Source: Flavitalea sp966112615 (GTDB taxonomy: Bacteria > Bacteroidota > Bacteroidia > Chitinophagales > Chitinophagaceae). From it: a DNA stretch of 64,000 nucleotides. Numbering within the stretch: the stretch's first letter is position 1; the number at the start of each line of letters is the position of its first letter. The DNA lies in the NCBI GenBank assembly GCA_966112615.1, contig CBHWDO010000003.1, positions 295,003-359,002 on the forward strand, in the 5' to 3' direction. Made by a program: the position numbers and the translations under genes. Shown here in pieces: positions 25,382 to 34,420 of the stretch. The notes beneath the pieces were generated by a model, which made no database searches, was not told the DNA's origin, and was given only the letters and a program-made list of their open reading frames with translations.

Positions 25382-26287
25382 TCACCCTTCTATGATGGCA
25401 AAAGCTTTTTCTTTTACGTAAGGACCGCCGGGATACCTGGCGCTGTAGTCGAGGTTCAGCCAGTACTGGCCGTTATTTTCGTGGAAATAGATATTGTCGG
25501 CAACTTCCTTTCCGAATAATTCCACGATAGCTTCCTGGGTCTTTTCAAACTGTGCTTTGTCGCCGCAGTACAATTCGGGATAGATATGACCTTCAGTAAG
25601 TACCATCCTGGTTTTTGCTCCGATGGCTTTAAGCGCTGATACCATCAGGATGGAATGGTCGTCGCAATCTCCACCCATTCCGTTGAGGATGGTTTCCTGC
25701 GGTGATGCAAAGTATTCATCTTTCTGGCTGTCGCTGACATATTTGAAGTTATTGTTGATAACCTTCCAGAGTGAGAGCATTCTTACTGTTGCGCCGTATT
25801 TATGGTGGTATTTGTCGAAGTATTTAAGGCTGTTCTTTACAGCGAAATTTCTTACCACAGAATCCTTATGATCAACTTTTGAATGAATTTTTTTGATGGT
25901 TTTGGTAAGTGGGCCATCAAATATGGAAGGAGTGAGTTCAAGGCTGGAGGTCTTTTCTGCTTTGTTATCCCAGTTCTTTTTAACCATGGAGCTGTAGTCG
26001 TTCAGCATCCTTCCAAAACCGTATCCATTGTTGAATTTATTATAGACCACTACGCCTGCCAGCAAGATGAGGGAAGGGATCACCAGGAAATCACAAAGCC
26101 TTATAATGGCAAATATGATAGCGGCAGAAAGTATTATGGAGATCACCAGATCCAGATTTACATCACCGATCATGATCGGTGGAATGGCCTGGTTTACCAG
26201 CGGAGCAAGTGGTAAAAGAGTGAGCAGTCCAACGAGGGCAACCAAAATCTTTTTTATCTGAAGAAATATAGGACTTGAGGTGTTCAT
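25382..26287 (-). CDS. Membrane-anchored transglutaminase-like protein
   Basis: Two or three hydrophobic helices occupy residues about 12-82. The rest is a transglutaminase/cysteine-protease-like fold with candidate triad Cys208 in GMGGDCDDHS, His234 in TEGHIYPE, and Asp in YWLNLDYSARYPGG (near 280). Bacterial members mostly act as cysteine peptidases or amidases. The C-terminal domain is probably in the cytoplasm or periplasm depending on helix number, which I cannot settle. It stands alone between the lamin-tail gene and a family C repeat. Confidence 0.8.
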   Translation of the reverse strand: MNTSSPIFLQIKKILVALVGLLTLLPLAPLVNQAIPPIMIGDVNLDLVISIILSAAIIFAIIRLCDFLVIPSLILLAGVVVYNKFNNGYGFGRMLNDYSSMVKKNWDNKAEKTSSLELTPSIFDGPLTKTIKKIHSKVDHKDSVVRNFAVKNSLKYFDKYHHKYGATVRMLSLWKVINNNFKYVSDSQKDEYFASPQETILNGMGGDCDDHSILMVSALKAIGAKTRMVLTEGHIYPELYCGDKAQFEKTQEAIVELFGKEVADNIYFHENNGQYWLNLDYSARYPGGPYVKEKAFAIIEG

Positions 26288-26379
26288 GATACCTACAAGA
26301 AACGACGTTTTGAAAGGAATTGGTGTTTATGGAATGTGAAAGTGGGGGAGGGATTTTGGGAAATAGAGATTTCTATTTA

Positions 26380-26490
26380 GAGGGAAATCGGAAATCGGAA
26401 ATCGAAAATCGGAAATGGTACTTTCCTGATTCTTTATGGTCTGTATTCCTTTCCGATTACCGATTACCCATTTCCGATTTCATCCCCCGA
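26380..26490. repeat. Degenerate 7-bp tandem repeat hairpin, family C (GGAAATC), copy 1
   Basis: Left half: five GGAAATC-like units (GAAATCG, GAAATCG, GAAAATCG, GAAATGG). Right half: the inverted counterpart (TTCCGATTACCGATTACC, ATTTCCGATTTC). The array lies directly behind the stop of the minus-strand gene at 26492. Confidence 0.85.
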
Positions 26491-26491
26491 A

Positions 26492-26755
26492 TCACTCTTC
26501 CCCTTCCTCATAATTATACGCATCCTTATTATACACCGCTTCCCATTCCTTCACCGCTTCATCACTGAGCAGTTCAAGAATATCGAAGATCGGATCGGAT
26601 TTTTTCTTCCATTGGTAAGTTTCCTCATCACCGTACTGCGACACATACATGCAATGATCAGTTTCCACATTTACCTGGATAAGGGTGATGGGGCTATCTT
26701 CCTTTTCCTGGATCAGATAGTAACAACCAGACTCTAACAACGCAAAAGAATACAT
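26492..26755 (-). CDS. Small conserved-looking acidic protein, function unknown
   Basis: An 87-residue soluble protein beginning MYSFALLESGCYYLIQEKED, with an acidic C-terminus (EEGEE). The N-terminal half could form a small beta-sheet (YYLIQEKEDSPITLIQVNVET, CMYVSQYGDEETYQW) and the C-terminal half a helix. No family recognised. The ATG at 26755 is preferred to a TTG at 26764. It shares no operon, and family C repeats follow its stop. Confidence 0.6.
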   Translation of the reverse strand: MYSFALLESGCYYLIQEKEDSPITLIQVNVETDHCMYVSQYGDEETYQWKKKSDPIFDILELLSDEAVKEWEAVYNKDAYNYEEGEE

Positions 26756-26981
26756 ACTAACCAATTTTAAATTGTTACGTTAATCAAATTCAGTCAAGAA
26801 ATCGTATGGGTCAGTGAAAGTAATGGGCCTTTGGGAGTAAGGGTCGCAGGAACTGATCATCCCCGCTTCCGGGTCAAAAGTAGGGTATTTGGCCGGCCCG
26901 GCACCCTGTAAATTTGCCAGTTTTTCACCATTTCGTGGCAGTGTTTTTCGGCAGTAACCCTAATTAGTTGGAAACCAAACC

Positions 26982-27068
26982 AGAAGAGGCGAAGTGGGGA
27001 AGTGAGGAAGTGGAGACGAGGGTTTTTCCACATTCGCCACATCGTCACTTCCCCACTTCACCTCTTCT
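26982..27068. repeat. Long inverted repeat of GAAGTGGGG-type units upstream of parE
   Basis: Left arm 26982-27005 (AGAAGAGGCGAAGTGGGG...) and right arm 27045-27068 are complementary over 24 bp with one mismatch. The arms are built from 8-9 bp units as in the other boundary repeats. The right arm ends 14 nt before the parE -7 box. The rest of the 26756-27107 gap holds nothing recognisable. Confidence 0.85.
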
Positions 27069-27081
27069 TCTCCGCATCCCC

Positions 27082-27089
27082 TATCTTTG
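27082..27089 (+). promoter_or_regulatory. Putative -7 box of parE
   Basis: TATCTTTG, a full TAnnTTTG match, 19 nt before the ATG. The -33 position falls inside the inverted repeat. Confidence 0.5.
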
Positions 27090-27107
27090 CCCCTCTCAAA
27101 CAACCCT

Positions 27108-29003
27108 ATGGCTGAAAAGCAGATTTTCGACAATAATTATACGGAAGAAAGCATCCGGTCGCTCGACTGGCGGGAACATATCCGCCTGCGACCCGGTATG
27201 TATATTGGTAAGCTGGGTGATGGTTCAAGTCCCGACGATGGTATTTATGTCCTGATCAAGGAAGTGGTCGATAACTGTATCGATGAACATACCATGGGAC
27301 ATGGCCGCCATGTAGAGATCAAACTGGATGAGAAATCAGTGACAGTCCGCGACTATGGCCGCGGCATCCCCCTGGGTAAAGTGGTGGATGTAGTGTCCAA
27401 GATCAATACCGGTGCGAAATACGATTCAAAGGCTTTCCAGAAAAGTGTGGGATTGAACGGTGTTGGTACCAAAGCTGTAAATGCCCTGAGCACCTATTTT
27501 AAGGTTCGCTCCATTCGTGAAGGGAAAGAAAAAGTGGCTGAGTTTGAAAAAGGAATCCTAACCAAAGAACACAAAGAAGCCGCTACTAAGGATGATAATG
27601 GAACCATGGTGACTTTCATCCCGGATGATTCCATCTTCAAAAACTACAAATTCGTCCAGGAATACCTCGACAACCTGCTGTGGAACTACTGTTACTTGAA
27701 TGCAGGATTAGTCATTTCTCTTAATGGAAAGCGCTATGTTTCCAAGAATGGATTACTGGATCTTCTTCAACGCAAAACTAATGCTGATGAGATCCGCTAC
27801 CCGATCATCCATCTTAAAGGGGAAGATATTGAGGTTGCCATAACACACGAGAACCAGTACGGTGAAGAATACTATTCTTTTGTGAACGGTCAATATACAA
27901 CCCAGGGTGGAACCCACCTGGCTGCCTTCCGCGAAGGTTTTGTAAAGACCATCCGCGAATTCTTCAAGAAAGATTACGAAGCAACTGATATCCGCGGAAG
28001 TATTTGCGCAGCCATTTCAGTGCGTGTGCAGGAGCCGGTGTTCGAATCGCAGACCAAAACCAAACTCGGTTCACAAACCGTGTATGAAAATGGTCCGAGC
28101 ATGAAGAATTTTGTGGGTGATTTCTTACTGAAAGAGCTCGATAATTTTCTTCACCGTAATCCAACTGTTGCTGATGCGATGAAGCGTCGTATCGAACAGA
28201 ATGAGCGGGAGAGAAAGGAACTTGCCGGTATCAAAAAACTCGCAAACGAAAGAGCCAAGAAAGCAAATCTTCATAATAAAAAACTTCGCGATTGCCGTTA
28301 TCATTTGAATGATGAACCAACCGGCAAAGACAAAGAGAAAATTATTGAGAAACAAAAAGAGAGTACCATATTCATCACCGAAGGTGATTCTGCAAGCGGT
28401 TCCATTACAAAAGCCAGGAACGTTGAAACGCAGGCTGTTTTTAGCTTACGTGGTAAACCTTTGAACTGTTTTGGCCTTACCAAGAAAGTAGTGTACGAAA
28501 ATGAAGAATTCAACTTATTGCAGCATGCATTGAATATTGAAGAATCATATGAGGATCTTCGATACAACAATATTGTATTCGCAACCGATGCAGATGTGGA
28601 TGGTATGCACATTCGTTTGTTGCTGATGACTTTCTTCCTTCAATTCTTCCCTGATCTTGTAAAGAACCAGCACATCTATATCCTGGAGACTCCTTTGTTC
28701 CGAGTAAGAAACAAACAGGAAACTATTTACTGTTATGATGAAGCTGAGAAACAGAAAGCGATCAAAAAGCTGGGTGGAAAACCAGAGATCACACGATTCA
28801 AAGGATTGGGTGAAATTTCTCCGGATGAATTCAAGCGCTTCATCAGTACTGATATGCGGAAACGTCCCGTAATCATTGAGCAGGGTGAACACGTGCAACA
28901 GATCCTTGAATATTACATGGGAAAGAATACTCCTGACAGACAGGAATTCATTATTGATAATCTTAAGATTGAACTTGACCTCGCCGATGAGGTGATCAAA
29001 TAA
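27108..29003 (+). CDS. parE: DNA topoisomerase IV subunit B
   Basis: The ATPase subunit of a type IIA topoisomerase that decatenates chromosomes. Visible motifs: GHKL ATPase LIKEVVDNCIDEH, DYGRGIPLG, GLNGVGTKAVNALS; transducer domain; TOPRIM EGDSASGSITKAR and DADVDGMHIR. At 631 aa it lacks the insertion of gyrase B from some lineages, and the partner parC two genes on supports topo IV rather than gyrase. ATG 27108 starts MAEKQIFDNNY; the frame extends seven codons further to a TTG at 27087. Confidence 0.93.
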   Translation: MAEKQIFDNNYTEESIRSLDWREHIRLRPGMYIGKLGDGSSPDDGIYVLIKEVVDNCIDEHTMGHGRHVEIKLDEKSVTVRDYGRGIPLGKVVDVVSKINTGAKYDSKAFQKSVGLNGVGTKAVNALSTYFKVRSIREGKEKVAEFEKGILTKEHKEAATKDDNGTMVTFIPDDSIFKNYKFVQEYLDNLLWNYCYLNAGLVISLNGKRYVSKNGLLDLLQRKTNADEIRYPIIHLKGEDIEVAITHENQYGEEYYSFVNGQYTTQGGTHLAAFREGFVKTIREFFKKDYEATDIRGSICAAISVRVQEPVFESQTKTKLGSQTVYENGPSMKNFVGDFLLKELDNFLHRNPTVADAMKRRIEQNERERKELAGIKKLANERAKKANLHNKKLRDCRYHLNDEPTGKDKEKIIEKQKESTIFITEGDSASGSITKARNVETQAVFSLRGKPLNCFGLTKKVVYENEEFNLLQHALNIEESYEDLRYNNIVFATDADVDGMHIRLLLMTFFLQFFPDLVKNQHIYILETPLFRVRNKQETIYCYDEAEKQKAIKKLGGKPEITRFKGLGEISPDEFKRFISTDMRKRPVIIEQGEHVQQILEYYMGKNTPDRQEFIIDNLKIELDLADEVIK

Positions 29004-29014
29004 TCAGCCATATC

Positions 29015-29848
29015 ATGATCCATATTGTTTTTAATGAGCCTGATATTGAAGTATTGCAAAAGGCTCTTGAACTCGACGAAACACTGCAGGGAGAAATAAA
29101 GATCATACGCGACGATTACGCTGTTGGTCCAGTTAAAAATATTTATGTTGGTGAAGGTATTGAAGCCCGCAAACAATGGTGGAGAGAGGTTTTGGAAGGA
29201 TCAGAGATCGAAGGAAAAGTTGACTCGGGAGAAGTGGATGATTATAAGACCATCGCTGAAATAGTTGGTACACTTCGCCGCAATCCTGATGAGATTGTAT
29301 GGATGTGGGTAGCTCAAAACAAACACGATGTATGCGGCTACTACTGGATGCTGCATTACATGAAAGAGTTCCAGGGAAGAGTGTTCATTCTTTATTTAAA
29401 CAACCTTCCTTTCATCAATGAAAAAGGATTAATATTCTATCCTTCGTGGTTATCACAGATCCCGCCAAAGGAATACCTGAAGGCAAAGAAACTCGCGCGT
29501 CCAATTACTTTGAGTGAATTTGAAGTTGACCCCGATGAATGGACTAAACTCTGCAATGAGGAGAAGGGAGTTCGTTTATTGGAAGGGGGTAAAAAACTGG
29601 TTCAGGAGGATTATGATTTCTATGATGCTGAATTGAAAAAATTCATCACAGGCGACTGGCAGAAAGCATCCAAGATCATCAACCAGTTTTTATCGAAAGC
29701 AAAGCATACAACAGGAGATATGTACATTCTGTGGAGATTGAAACAACTGGTGTCGAATGGAGGATATGATGTTCAGGGCAACCTGAAAGGGATGAAGGAC
29801 TTCGAGATCAAGGCTGTGTCTGCTCCAAAAGAAGATGTTGTAGCATAA
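29015..29848 (+). CDS. DUF1835 / DUF3658 domain protein between parE and parC
   Basis: The N-terminal half (MIHIVFNEPDIEVLQKAL ... DDYAVGPV) matches DUF1835, and the C-terminal half (about residues 150-260, including DDYDFYDAELKKFI-like sequence and WRLKQLVSNGGYDVQGNL) matches DUF3658. The combination is seen in Firmicutes and Bacteroidota; no activity is established. It sits 11 bp after parE and 10 bp before parC, so the three genes are surely cotranscribed, which makes a role linked to topoisomerase IV worth considering but unproven. Confidence 0.8.
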   Translation: MIHIVFNEPDIEVLQKALELDETLQGEIKIIRDDYAVGPVKNIYVGEGIEARKQWWREVLEGSEIEGKVDSGEVDDYKTIAEIVGTLRRNPDEIVWMWVAQNKHDVCGYYWMLHYMKEFQGRVFILYLNNLPFINEKGLIFYPSWLSQIPPKEYLKAKKLARPITLSEFEVDPDEWTKLCNEEKGVRLLEGGKKLVQEDYDFYDAELKKFITGDWQKASKIINQFLSKAKHTTGDMYILWRLKQLVSNGGYDVQGNLKGMKDFEIKAVSAPKEDVVA

Positions 29849-29858
29849 AACAATTCCT

Positions 29859-32372
29859 ATGAGCCCTAAAGAGATAAAAGATGAGATGAAGAATAACGAA
29901 TCGGGTGTATCCGGGCAATACCGTGAATGGTTCCTGGATTATGCTTCTTATGTTATTCTTGAAAGAGCTGTTCCTGCTGAAGAAGACGGCCTGAAACCAG
30001 TTCAGCGACGCATCCTTCATGCCATGAAAGAAATGGATGACGGACGCTTCAGCAAAGTGGCCAATATTATTGGACAGTCGATGCAATACCACCCGCATGG
30101 TGATGCAAGTATCGGTGATGCGATCGTAAATCTTGGACAGAAAGATCTGCTCATTGAAACCCAGGGAAACTGGGGTGATGTAAGAACAGGTGATGATGCG
30201 GCTGCTGCACGTTATATTGAAGCTCGTCTTTCAAAGTTCGCCCTGGAAGTGGCTTTTAATGCCAAGACAACTGAATGGCAACTGAGTTATGACGGAAGAA
30301 AGAATGAACCTGTTACCCTTCCGATGAAATTCCCTTTGCTGCTCGCACAGGGTGCTGAAGGTATTGCAGTTGGTTTGGCAACAAAGATCCTCCCTCATAA
30401 TTTCTGTGAACTCATTGAGGCTTCCATCAAATATCTGAGAGGAAAGAAATTCGACCTGTTCCCGGATTTTCAGACAGGTGGCATGATCGATGTGACCAAC
30501 TACAATGAAGGAAAGCGTGGCGGTAAGGTTCGGGTTCGTGCACATATTGAAGAAGTAGATAAAAAGACACTCATCATTCGTGATGTTCCTTATGGATCCA
30601 CCACAGCACAACTGATGGATTCCATTGTAAAGGCCAACGACCAGGGAAAGATCAAGATCAAGAAAGTAACGGATAATACCGCAGCTGAAGTAGAGATCCA
30701 GGTTGATTTGGCTCCCGGAATTTCTCCTGATATCACCATCGATGCACTGTATGCATTCACTGATTGTGAAGTGAGCATTTCACCAAACACCTGTGTGATC
30801 GTTGATCAGAAGCCGCGGTTTTTAAGTGTACATGAACTGCTACGATTATCAACTGATCATACCAAGGATTTACTCAAACGGGAATTAGAAATTAAACTTG
30901 CCGAACTCCAGGATAAATGGCATTACACCTCTCTTGAAAAGATCTTCTTCGAAGAAAAGATCTATAAGGAACTCGAGAAAAAACATGATACCTGGGAAAA
31001 GGTTATCGAAGCAATTGCCAAAGCCTTTGCTCCGTTCCGGAAACTTCTTAAGAAAGATATCTCAAGGGAAGATATTCTCAAACTAACGGAGAAGCCTGTA
31101 CGAAGAATTTACCGACTGGATATTGATGAACTCAATGCACAGATCAAGGGGCTTGAAGCAGAAATGAAGCAGGTAAAATTTGATCTTGAGCACTTGGTTG
31201 ATTTCACGGTTAGTTATTTTGAAAACCTGCTGAAGAAGTATGGGAAAGGCCGCGAACGCAAGACGGAGATCCGCCAGTTTGAAGCGATCCAGGCAAAGCA
31301 GGTTGCAATTGCAAATATCAAGCTCTATGTGAATCGTGCAGATGGTTTCGTTGGTACTTCATTGAAGAAAGATGAATTCGTTGCCGACTGTTCCGACCTG
31401 GATGATGTGATTGTATTCACCAAGGCAGGGAAGATGAAGGTCGTTCGTGTGTCCGATAAAACATTTGTTGGGAAAGACATTATTCATATCGCCATTTTCC
31501 GCAAGAATGATGAACGTACCACTTATAATATGATCTATGTGGATGGTAAGTCGGGAGTTTCTTATGGCAAGCGTTTCAACGTTACCGGCATAACCCGTGA
31601 TAAAGAATATGATCTTACCAAGGGTGAAGATAAATCACGCGTACACTGGTTTTCCGCAAATCCAAATGGTGAAGCGGAAGTGGTGAAAATCATTTTGAGT
31701 CCAAACTGTTCTGCAAGGATCAAAGAACTTGATTTCTACTTCGAAGAACTCGACATAAAAGGAAGAAGCAGCCAGGGTAACCAGGTAACCAAGTACCCGA
31801 TCAAGAGTGTCAAGTTCAAGGATAAAGGCCGCTCTACATTAAGTGGAGTAAAACTTTGGTTTGATGATAAGTTTGGCAGACTGAATTCGGAAGAAAAAGG
31901 CCAGTACCTCGGAAGTTTTGAAGCAGATGATCGTTTGCTGGTAGTGTATGAAGATGGTAATTACGAGATCACGGATATTGAACTGTCGCAAAGATTTGAT
32001 GCGGATAAAATGGTCAGCATCGAAAAATTCAATCCTGATAAAGTGATCACTGCGATCTATGTCGATATGGATAAATCGCAATTCACTGTGAAGCGATTTA
32101 AGATCGAAACATCTACCATGAAAAGTAAATTCATGTTCATTCGTGAAGGCGATGGCAATAGGGTAGAAGCAGTTACCACACATGAAGAACCTGTTGTTTT
32201 GATCCGTTCCGGACGTGGCACCCAGGCTCGTGAACAAAAGATAAAGATCGCAGAATTCGTTGAAGTGATGGGATGGAAGGCAATAGGAAATAAGCTTGCT
32301 GATTTTGCTAAGAGCACCGAAATTGAATGGGCTCATAAAGCAGAGGAAAATCCGCAGACAGAGCTCTTCTAA
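29859..32372 (+). CDS. parC: DNA topoisomerase IV subunit A
   Basis: The breakage-reunion subunit of topo IV. The winged-helix domain carries the catalytic tyrosine at residue 119 in AARYIEARL, with KPVQRRILHAM and HPHGDASI before it (quinolone-resistance region). A coiled-coil tower follows around residues 340-470, and the C-terminal ~330 residues form beta-propeller-like blades (DDVIVFTKAGKMKVVRVSDK, VKLWFDDKFGRLN), without a clear gyrase GyrA box. Length 837 aa is usual for Bacteroidota. A strong terminator follows. Confidence 0.93.
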   Translation: MSPKEIKDEMKNNESGVSGQYREWFLDYASYVILERAVPAEEDGLKPVQRRILHAMKEMDDGRFSKVANIIGQSMQYHPHGDASIGDAIVNLGQKDLLIETQGNWGDVRTGDDAAAARYIEARLSKFALEVAFNAKTTEWQLSYDGRKNEPVTLPMKFPLLLAQGAEGIAVGLATKILPHNFCELIEASIKYLRGKKFDLFPDFQTGGMIDVTNYNEGKRGGKVRVRAHIEEVDKKTLIIRDVPYGSTTAQLMDSIVKANDQGKIKIKKVTDNTAAEVEIQVDLAPGISPDITIDALYAFTDCEVSISPNTCVIVDQKPRFLSVHELLRLSTDHTKDLLKRELEIKLAELQDKWHYTSLEKIFFEEKIYKELEKKHDTWEKVIEAIAKAFAPFRKLLKKDISREDILKLTEKPVRRIYRLDIDELNAQIKGLEAEMKQVKFDLEHLVDFTVSYFENLLKKYGKGRERKTEIRQFEAIQAKQVAIANIKLYVNRADGFVGTSLKKDEFVADCSDLDDVIVFTKAGKMKVVRVSDKTFVGKDIIHIAIFRKNDERTTYNMIYVDGKSGVSYGKRFNVTGITRDKEYDLTKGEDKSRVHWFSANPNGEAEVVKIILSPNCSARIKELDFYFEELDIKGRSSQGNQVTKYPIKSVKFKDKGRSTLSGVKLWFDDKFGRLNSEEKGQYLGSFEADDRLLVVYEDGNYEITDIELSQRFDADKMVSIEKFNPDKVITAIYVDMDKSQFTVKRFKIETSTMKSKFMFIREGDGNRVEAVTTHEEPVVLIRSGRGTQAREQKIKIAEFVEVMGWKAIGNKLADFAKSTEIEWAHKAEENPQTELF

Positions 32373-32398
32373 GCTTCTTTTTTAATACTGAAATTATG

Positions 32399-32440
32399 AA
32401 CCCTTACTGAAAGGTACTTGCCTTTAGTAAGGGTTTTGTT
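32399..32440 (+). terminator. Rho-independent terminator of the parE-parC operon
   Basis: AACCCTTACT(g)AAAGG paired with CCTTTAGTAAGGGTT over 32399-32435, followed by TTGTT. Confidence 0.85.
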
Positions 32441-32490
32441 CTATAAAACTCATAATATCAACCATGTATTAGTTCCTTTGATATATAGAA

Positions 32491-33618
32491 GTGATCTTGT
32501 GCACAATACAAGCAGATTTTGTGAAAAGCCCCGGATCCCTACATATTCTATTGGTGGAAGATAACCCTGTCGATGTTTTTCTTGTGCAGGAAATGTTGCT
32601 CAGTGCGGGCCTGCCAGTCGCTGCCATTCCGAATGTATATATGGCTAAAGATGCAGCTTCATTTCTTAAAACCACAGAAGTAGACCTTGTGTTGCTTGAT
32701 CTAACCCTCCCGGGTAGCCATGGCATTGAATCCTATACTATTGTTCGTGATGCAAATCCCTCCATCCCGGTTATTATTCTGACTGGAAACAGTGATTCCT
32801 CTATTGCGCTTGAAGCACTGAAGTATGGTGCGCAGGATTTTCTTGTTAAGGGAGAATTCAATGAAAGCATGCTGAAGCGATCGATCACTTATAGTATTGA
32901 GCGCAAAAAATTTGAAGAAGCCCTTAAAGAAAGTGAAGCAAGATTTAGCCGGCATGTTGCAGAGTATGAACGCATGAAACGCATAGAAGTCACCAAGGCA
33001 ACCATTGCAGCCCAGGAGTCAGAAAGAAAAGCAATCGGGGAAGAACTTCATGATAACATTAACCAGATCCTTTCTTCAGTTAAGATCTATATGGAAGTGG
33101 CTATGGCAGATCCTGCCGGTTCTTATCCATTACTTGAAAAAAGTCATGAGCAGATCTGTAATGCCATTAAAGAGATCCGGTACCTTTCAAACCAGTTAAT
33201 AGCTCCCGGTGAACAGTTACTGGAATTGTCTGATATGATCATGCAAACTGCAAATGAAATGTTCCTGGTCAAGGGTATTGAATTTGATATCGACTTGGAT
33301 AATTTCAATGCAAACACATTGTCGCCTGATCAACGAATTGCCATATTCCGCATAGTACAGGAGCAGTTCAATAATATCATCAAACACAGCAAGGCGAATA
33401 AAGTCAGCATGAAAATGGAGAATGTTTCTGATTCCATTCATCTTTCAATCTGCGATAATGGAAATGGTGTTGATCTTACCGTTAAGCACAGTGGGCTTGG
33501 ATTGAAAAACATCAACAGCAGGGTTGAATTATTTAATGGCAATGTGTCGGTAGATTCTGCACCTGGTAAGGGTTTTAGCCTGAAGGCGAAAATGGATTTA
33601 GTTAAACAGTCAATATGA
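32491..33618 (+). CDS. Response-regulator / HisKA_3 histidine kinase hybrid
   Basis: Residues about 17-135 form a receiver domain (HILLVEDNPVDVFLV, phospho-acceptor Asp70 in LVLLDLTLPG, Lys in DFLVKGE). A short coiled linker leads to a HisKA_3-type dimerisation domain with the phospho-accepting His187 in ESERKAIGEELHDN, followed by an HATPase (DQRIAIFRIVQEQFNNIIKHSKA, ICDNGNGVD, GLGLKNI). Such NarX/DesK-like kinases usually signal to LuxR-type regulators; none is adjacent. It has no sensor domain of its own. Start is GTG 32491, or GTG 32521. Its stop overlaps the next ATG by 4 bp. Confidence 0.88.
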   Translation: MILCTIQADFVKSPGSLHILLVEDNPVDVFLVQEMLLSAGLPVAAIPNVYMAKDAASFLKTTEVDLVLLDLTLPGSHGIESYTIVRDANPSIPVIILTGNSDSSIALEALKYGAQDFLVKGEFNESMLKRSITYSIERKKFEEALKESEARFSRHVAEYERMKRIEVTKATIAAQESERKAIGEELHDNINQILSSVKIYMEVAMADPAGSYPLLEKSHEQICNAIKEIRYLSNQLIAPGEQLLELSDMIMQTANEMFLVKGIEFDIDLDNFNANTLSPDQRIAIFRIVQEQFNNIIKHSKANKVSMKMENVSDSIHLSICDNGNGVDLTVKHSGLGLKNINSRVELFNGNVSVDSAPGKGFSLKAKMDLVKQSI

Positions 33619-34418
33619 ACAGGGAACAGGTTATTAAAACTTTCAACATAAAATTCTATGGAACAGGAAAGCAGGAAATGCTTTTTGTTCATGGTTTTGG
33701 TTGTGATCAGCATATGTGGCGCTTCATCACAGGAGCTTTTTTGAATGACTACAAATTAATTCTTGTAGACCTTATGGGCTGTGGTAATTCAGACCTTGCT
33801 TATTACAATTATGAAAAGTATGATTCATTGAATGGACATACAGAGGATATCATTTCTATTTGTGATGCTCTTCAGCTAAAGAATATCATCTATGTCGGAC
33901 ATTCAGTGAGTTGTATGATCGGCGCTTTGGCTTCTATAAAAAGACCTGAACTTTTTGAGCAGATCGTAATGGTCTGTCCATCTCCACGGTATATCAATGA
34001 TGAAGGATATAATGGTGGATTTACAAAAGAAGACATTGAAGGCCTGATAGAACAAATGGAATACAATTACCTGGGATGGGCAGAATTCCTTCCTGCCATG
34101 ATTGTAAATGATCCAATGCGTACGGACATATCCAATGAACTTCGCGAAGCATTCTGCAGAAACAATCCTGAGATTGCTTTGCAATTTGCCAGGACAACTT
34201 TCTATTCAGATAACAGGAACGATATTGAAAAGATCAAGGTCCGTTCACTGATCATTCAATGTCATGATGATATTGTAGCTCCAATGGAGGTCGGTTACTA
34301 CATGAATAAAAGAATTGCAGACAGCGAGCTGGCTGTAGTTAAAGCGATTGGACATTGTCCGCATATGAGCGCCCCCGAAGAAACCATAACTGTTATGCGT
34401 TCATTCTTATATAACTGA
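33615..34418 (+). CDS. RsbQ-like alpha/beta hydrolase
   Basis: An alpha/beta hydrolase with nucleophile Ser97 in GHSVS, acid at Asp218/Asp219 in CHDDIVAP and His247 in GHCPHMS. The spacing fits Bacillus RsbQ (triad near 96/219/247 as I recall it) and the plant D14/KAI2 receptors of the same subfamily. RsbQ makes or holds a small hydrophobic signal sensed by the PAS domain of RsbP in the energy-stress pathway. Here the next gene encodes a PAS-containing kinase, so the same hydrolase-PAS pairing is likely. It overlaps the upstream kinase by 4 bp and lies 2 bp from the downstream one. Confidence 0.85.
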   Translation: MNREQVIKTFNIKFYGTGKQEMLFVHGFGCDQHMWRFITGAFLNDYKLILVDLMGCGNSDLAYYNYEKYDSLNGHTEDIISICDALQLKNIIYVGHSVSCMIGALASIKRPELFEQIVMVCPSPRYINDEGYNGGFTKEDIEGLIEQMEYNYLGWAEFLPAMIVNDPMRTDISNELREAFCRNNPEIALQFARTTFYSDNRNDIEKIKVRSLIIQCHDDIVAPMEVGYYMNKRIADSELAVVKAIGHCPHMSAPEETITVMRSFLYN

Positions 34419-34420
34419 TC

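Noticed and set aside
26857..27048. Minus-strand 63-codon frame upstream of parE
   Set aside because: It reads through the inverted repeat and starts inside the parE promoter region.
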